DNA of 32,886 nucleotides from UBA11400 sp964550435 (GTDB lineage: Bacteria; Bacteroidota; Rhodothermia; Balneolales; HLUCCA01): the NCBI GenBank assembly GCA_964550435.1, contig CAZJZI010000028.1:1-32886 (forward strand), given 5' to 3'. Position 1 is the stretch's first letter. Each line of letters starts with the position of its first letter. Positions 31,003-32,886 of this stretch are shown piece by piece. The position numbers were made by a program, and so were the translations under genes. Under the pieces are notes generated by a model. That model did not search any database. It worked only from the letters and a program-made list of their open reading frames with translations, and had not been told where the DNA came from.

Positions 31003-32589
31003 CTACTGCCCGAGTTGTGGTGGGAATCGTTTTTGGGTGGCCTGCTCAAAGGCATAAGCTACTTCAAGTAACACTGGCTCGCTCCAGGCGCGTCCAAAGA
31101 ACGAAATCCCGACCGGAAGTCCCTGAACGTCGCCCATTGGAACTGTAATGATCGGATATCCCGCTCTGGCAGATGGTGAACTGGATGATGTGCCGAAATT
31201 ATCGCCATTGATGATATCGGTTTTCCAGGCTGGTGATCCGGTCGTCGCCACAATGGCATCGAGATTCAACTCGTTCATGACCTTATCGATGCCCTCTTCA
31301 CGAGAGAAACGAAGCATGCGTTCAAGCGCATTTTGATACTCTTCGGAGTCTAATCCACCTTTAGCAGCCGCCTGAAAGATCAGATCACGGTCAAAAAGAG
31401 AGGTTTCGATGGGATCCGCTTTGGTCTGGTCGGCCAGATCCTGCATGGATTTGACTGGAGCGTTTTCTCCAAGCGATGCGAAATATTTGTCGAGTCCGTC
31501 TTTGAATTCATACAATAGCACCTGGTAAGAATCACCACCAACGTTTGTTTCAGGAAGGCGTTCGATCTCGACGATTTCAGCACCTTTTGACTCGAGCAGG
31601 CGGATGGTTTGATACATCAGAGTATCCAGTTTGAAATCACTTCCCATCGGACCCGTAAAAAAGCCCAGCCGCTTGCCTTCAAGACCATCGGCATTCAAAA
31701 ACTGTGTGTAGTCTTCCTGGATGTGAGCTTCGCTGTCGGCTGTTTCTGGATCATTGGCATCGACTCCGGTGAGGGCTCCCAGTAAGATCGCGGCATCACG
31801 TACGGTTCTAACCATAGGTCCGGCACTGTCGGTGGTGTACGAAATCGGAATGATTCCGTCACGGCTCCAAAGTCCGATAGTTGGCTTGAGTCCGACCAGT
31901 CCGTTTGCATTCGATGGACATACAATAGATCCGTTAGTTTCTGATCCGATGGTCAGCGTGGCCATATTTGCAGCAGCAGCAGCACCCGATCCCGAGCTGG
32001 ATCCACATGGATTTCGGGTCAGGTCGTATGGATTGTTTACCTGTCCGCCTAGTCCACTCCATCCGCTTGAGGATCCGTTGCTATGAAAATTCGCCCACTC
32101 ACTAAGATTGGTTTTCCCAAGGATGATTGCACCGGCGTCGCGCAGTTTCTTGGTTATGAATGCATCATCCGGTGGTATGGATCCATCCATGAGTCGAGAT
32201 CCAGCCGTGGTAGGCATGTCGTAGGTATCGATATTGTCCTTCAATAGGATTGGCACACCATGAAGAGGTCCGCGGACACGTCCCTCGGCACGTTCGCGGT
32301 CCAGAGAATCAGCGATAGCCCGGGCATTTGGATTCACCGTTCGCACCGAATTCAGTTTGGGTCCGGCAGCATCGAGGGTCTCGATTCGCTCGATGTAGGC
32401 ATCGACAACTTGTCGGGCGGTAAGTTCTCCAGACTCATACCGAGCCTGAAGTTCATCAATAGTGATCTCCTCCAGGGTAAGTTGATCGTAGAGCGATTGT
32501 TTGGATTGGGGTTGGCAAGCGACCGAAAACAGTACTAAAACGGTCAGAATGTAGCCAAAATGACCTTTGAATCGGGAATACAGTGACAT
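31003..32589 (-). CDS. exported amidase-signature lipoprotein
   Basis: A 528-residue amidase-signature hydrolase. The N-terminal hydrophobic segment ends in a lipobox (F-S-V-A-C, Cys25), so it is probably lipidated and outside the cytoplasm. The catalytic triad is visible: Lys117 in PILLKDN, the cis-Ser in CGSSSGSG (195-202), and the nucleophile Ser221 in TNGSIVCPS. The family normally hydrolyses amides such as those of aryl or amino-acid derivatives. The location suggests cleavage of external amides or peptidoglycan-related compounds, but the substrate is not readable. On the same strand as cstA, whose start lies 45 bases beyond the amidase stop. Confidence 0.9.
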   Translation of the reverse strand: MSLYSRFKGHFGYILTVLVLFSVACQPQSKQSLYDQLTLEEITIDELQARYESGELTARQVVDAYIERIETLDAAGPKLNSVRTVNPNARAIADSLDRERAEGRVRGPLHGVPILLKDNIDTYDMPTTAGSRLMDGSIPPDDAFITKKLRDAGAIILGKTNLSEWANFHSNGSSSGWSGLGGQVNNPYDLTRNPCGSSSGSGAAAAANMATLTIGSETNGSIVCPSNANGLVGLKPTIGLWSRDGIIPISYTTDSAGPMVRTVRDAAILLGALTGVDANDPETADSEAHIQEDYTQFLNADGLEGKRLGFFTGPMGSDFKLDTLMYQTIRLLESKGAEIVEIERLPETNVGGDSYQVLLYEFKDGLDKYFASLGENAPVKSMQDLADQTKADPIETSLFDRDLIFQAAAKGGLDSEEYQNALERMLRFSREEGIDKVMNELNLDAIVATTGSPAWKTDIINGDNFGTSSSSPSARAGYPIITVPMGDVQGLPVGISFFGRAWSEPVLLEVAYAFEQATQKRFPPQLGQ

Positions 32590-32698
32590 CTTTGAACGAA
32601 ATTAGGGTGAATGCCTGCCACAGGTCCGAAGCGACACATCTACATCTTTCTGTGACTAGCAGAATAACATGACAACTGCTCAATATCTACAAAATTGG

Positions 32699-32816
32699 GT
32701 TGCTTTGCAACGTTGGGATGGTTAATACATAGGCTCACTTTGTTCGCGGTTGGGCTCACTTCGCGAGCGGTGGTGCTTTGTGGTTGAGCTTCGCGATTGG
32801 GCTTGCTTTCGCAAGC
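32699..32816. repeat. eroded hairpin array, reverse orientation
   Basis: Short palindromes GTTGC-TTT-GCAAC (32699-32711), GCTCACTTCGCGAGC (32754-32768, one mismatch) and GCTTGC-TTTC-GCAAGC (32801-32816) are separated by words such as GGTTGG, GGTGGT and GATTGG. GGTGGT is the complement of the ACCACC spacer in the 18403-18518 array, so this looks like the same element type on the other strand, partly degraded. The rest of 32590-32698 shows no gene. Confidence 0.65.
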
Positions 32817-32832
32817 GGAGGGCAATAGGTTT

Positions 32833-32886
32833 CGCTCCACCGCTCCACCGCTCCACCGCTCCACCGCTCCACCGCTCCACCGCTCC
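32833..32886. repeat. 8-bp tandem repeat at window end
   Basis: Six full copies of CGCTCCAC and six bases of a seventh reach the last base, so the array is cut by the sequence end. It follows the eroded hairpin array directly. Together with the array at 1-48 it suggests that scaffold ends lie in this repeat class. Confidence 0.95.

Overview
The window looks like a free-living, Gram-negative, probably marine member of the Bacteroidota/Balneolota/Rhodothermota group. The reasons are the gene content (a propeller-type sensor kinase, porin, SLC45-like sugar transporter, branched-chain acyl-CoA dehydrogenase, MeaB, CstA and split Pnt transhydrogenase), lipoprotein signals, moderate GC, and two promoters of the form TTGACA/TTCACA - 17 nt - TACATTTG, whose second box fits the Bacteroidetes -7 motif TAnnTTTG. 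The phylum assignment is an inference. Both ends of the window lie inside 8-bp tandem repeats, and a 100-N gap sits inside a third repeat at 13512-13611, so this appears to be one assembly scaffold bounded by repeats.

Layout. 74-1978: an iodotyrosine-deiodinase-like flavoprotein converges with hemW. 2214-6831: a large two-component sensor kinase and an OprO/P-like porin, both on the minus strand. 7043-9921: a three-gene proton-translocating transhydrogenase operon (pntAA-pntAB-pntB, minus strand) with a strong terminator. 10002-11954: an amino-acid permease and a lipoprotein. 12285-15249: a two-domain glycosyltransferase with a repetitive acidic linker and the assembly gap. 15469-18380: a secreted zinc metalloprotease lipoprotein and a tiny membrane protein. 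18523-20259: an SLC45/SUC-type sugar transporter. 20260-21067: 0.8 kb rich in repeats with no convincing gene. 21068-23257: a 19-cysteine copper-storage-like protein and PolX. 23319-25199: an ECF sigma factor cluster with a membrane-anchored putative anti-sigma factor and two Spy/CpxP-like periplasmic proteins. 25364-27330: acyl-CoA dehydrogenase and a VapBC-like toxin-antitoxin pair. 27519-32589: YceI, MeaB, CstA and a secreted amidase.

The least conventional content is a dispersed micro-repeat system. At least ten tracts are built from degenerate 7-nt words in tandem, with a shared vocabulary (AGTGAGC, GTACACA, TTCCCAC, AGAG-type words). Most are intergenic. One lies in frame inside hemW, and others form the linker of the glycosyltransferase, where they build a 75-bp/25-residue tandem repeat. 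A second element type is an array of short triloop hairpins (18403-18518) with exactly 6-nt pyrimidine-rich spacers, lying between two convergent genes. An eroded relative at 32699-32816 runs into the terminal octamer array. Heptanucleotide repeats are known from heterocystous cyanobacteria (STRR sequences). I do not know of a described equivalent with this combination of heptamers, hairpin arrays and coding invasion in this group.

Limits: all functions are read from sequence motifs without database searches, and promoters and operators are predictions.
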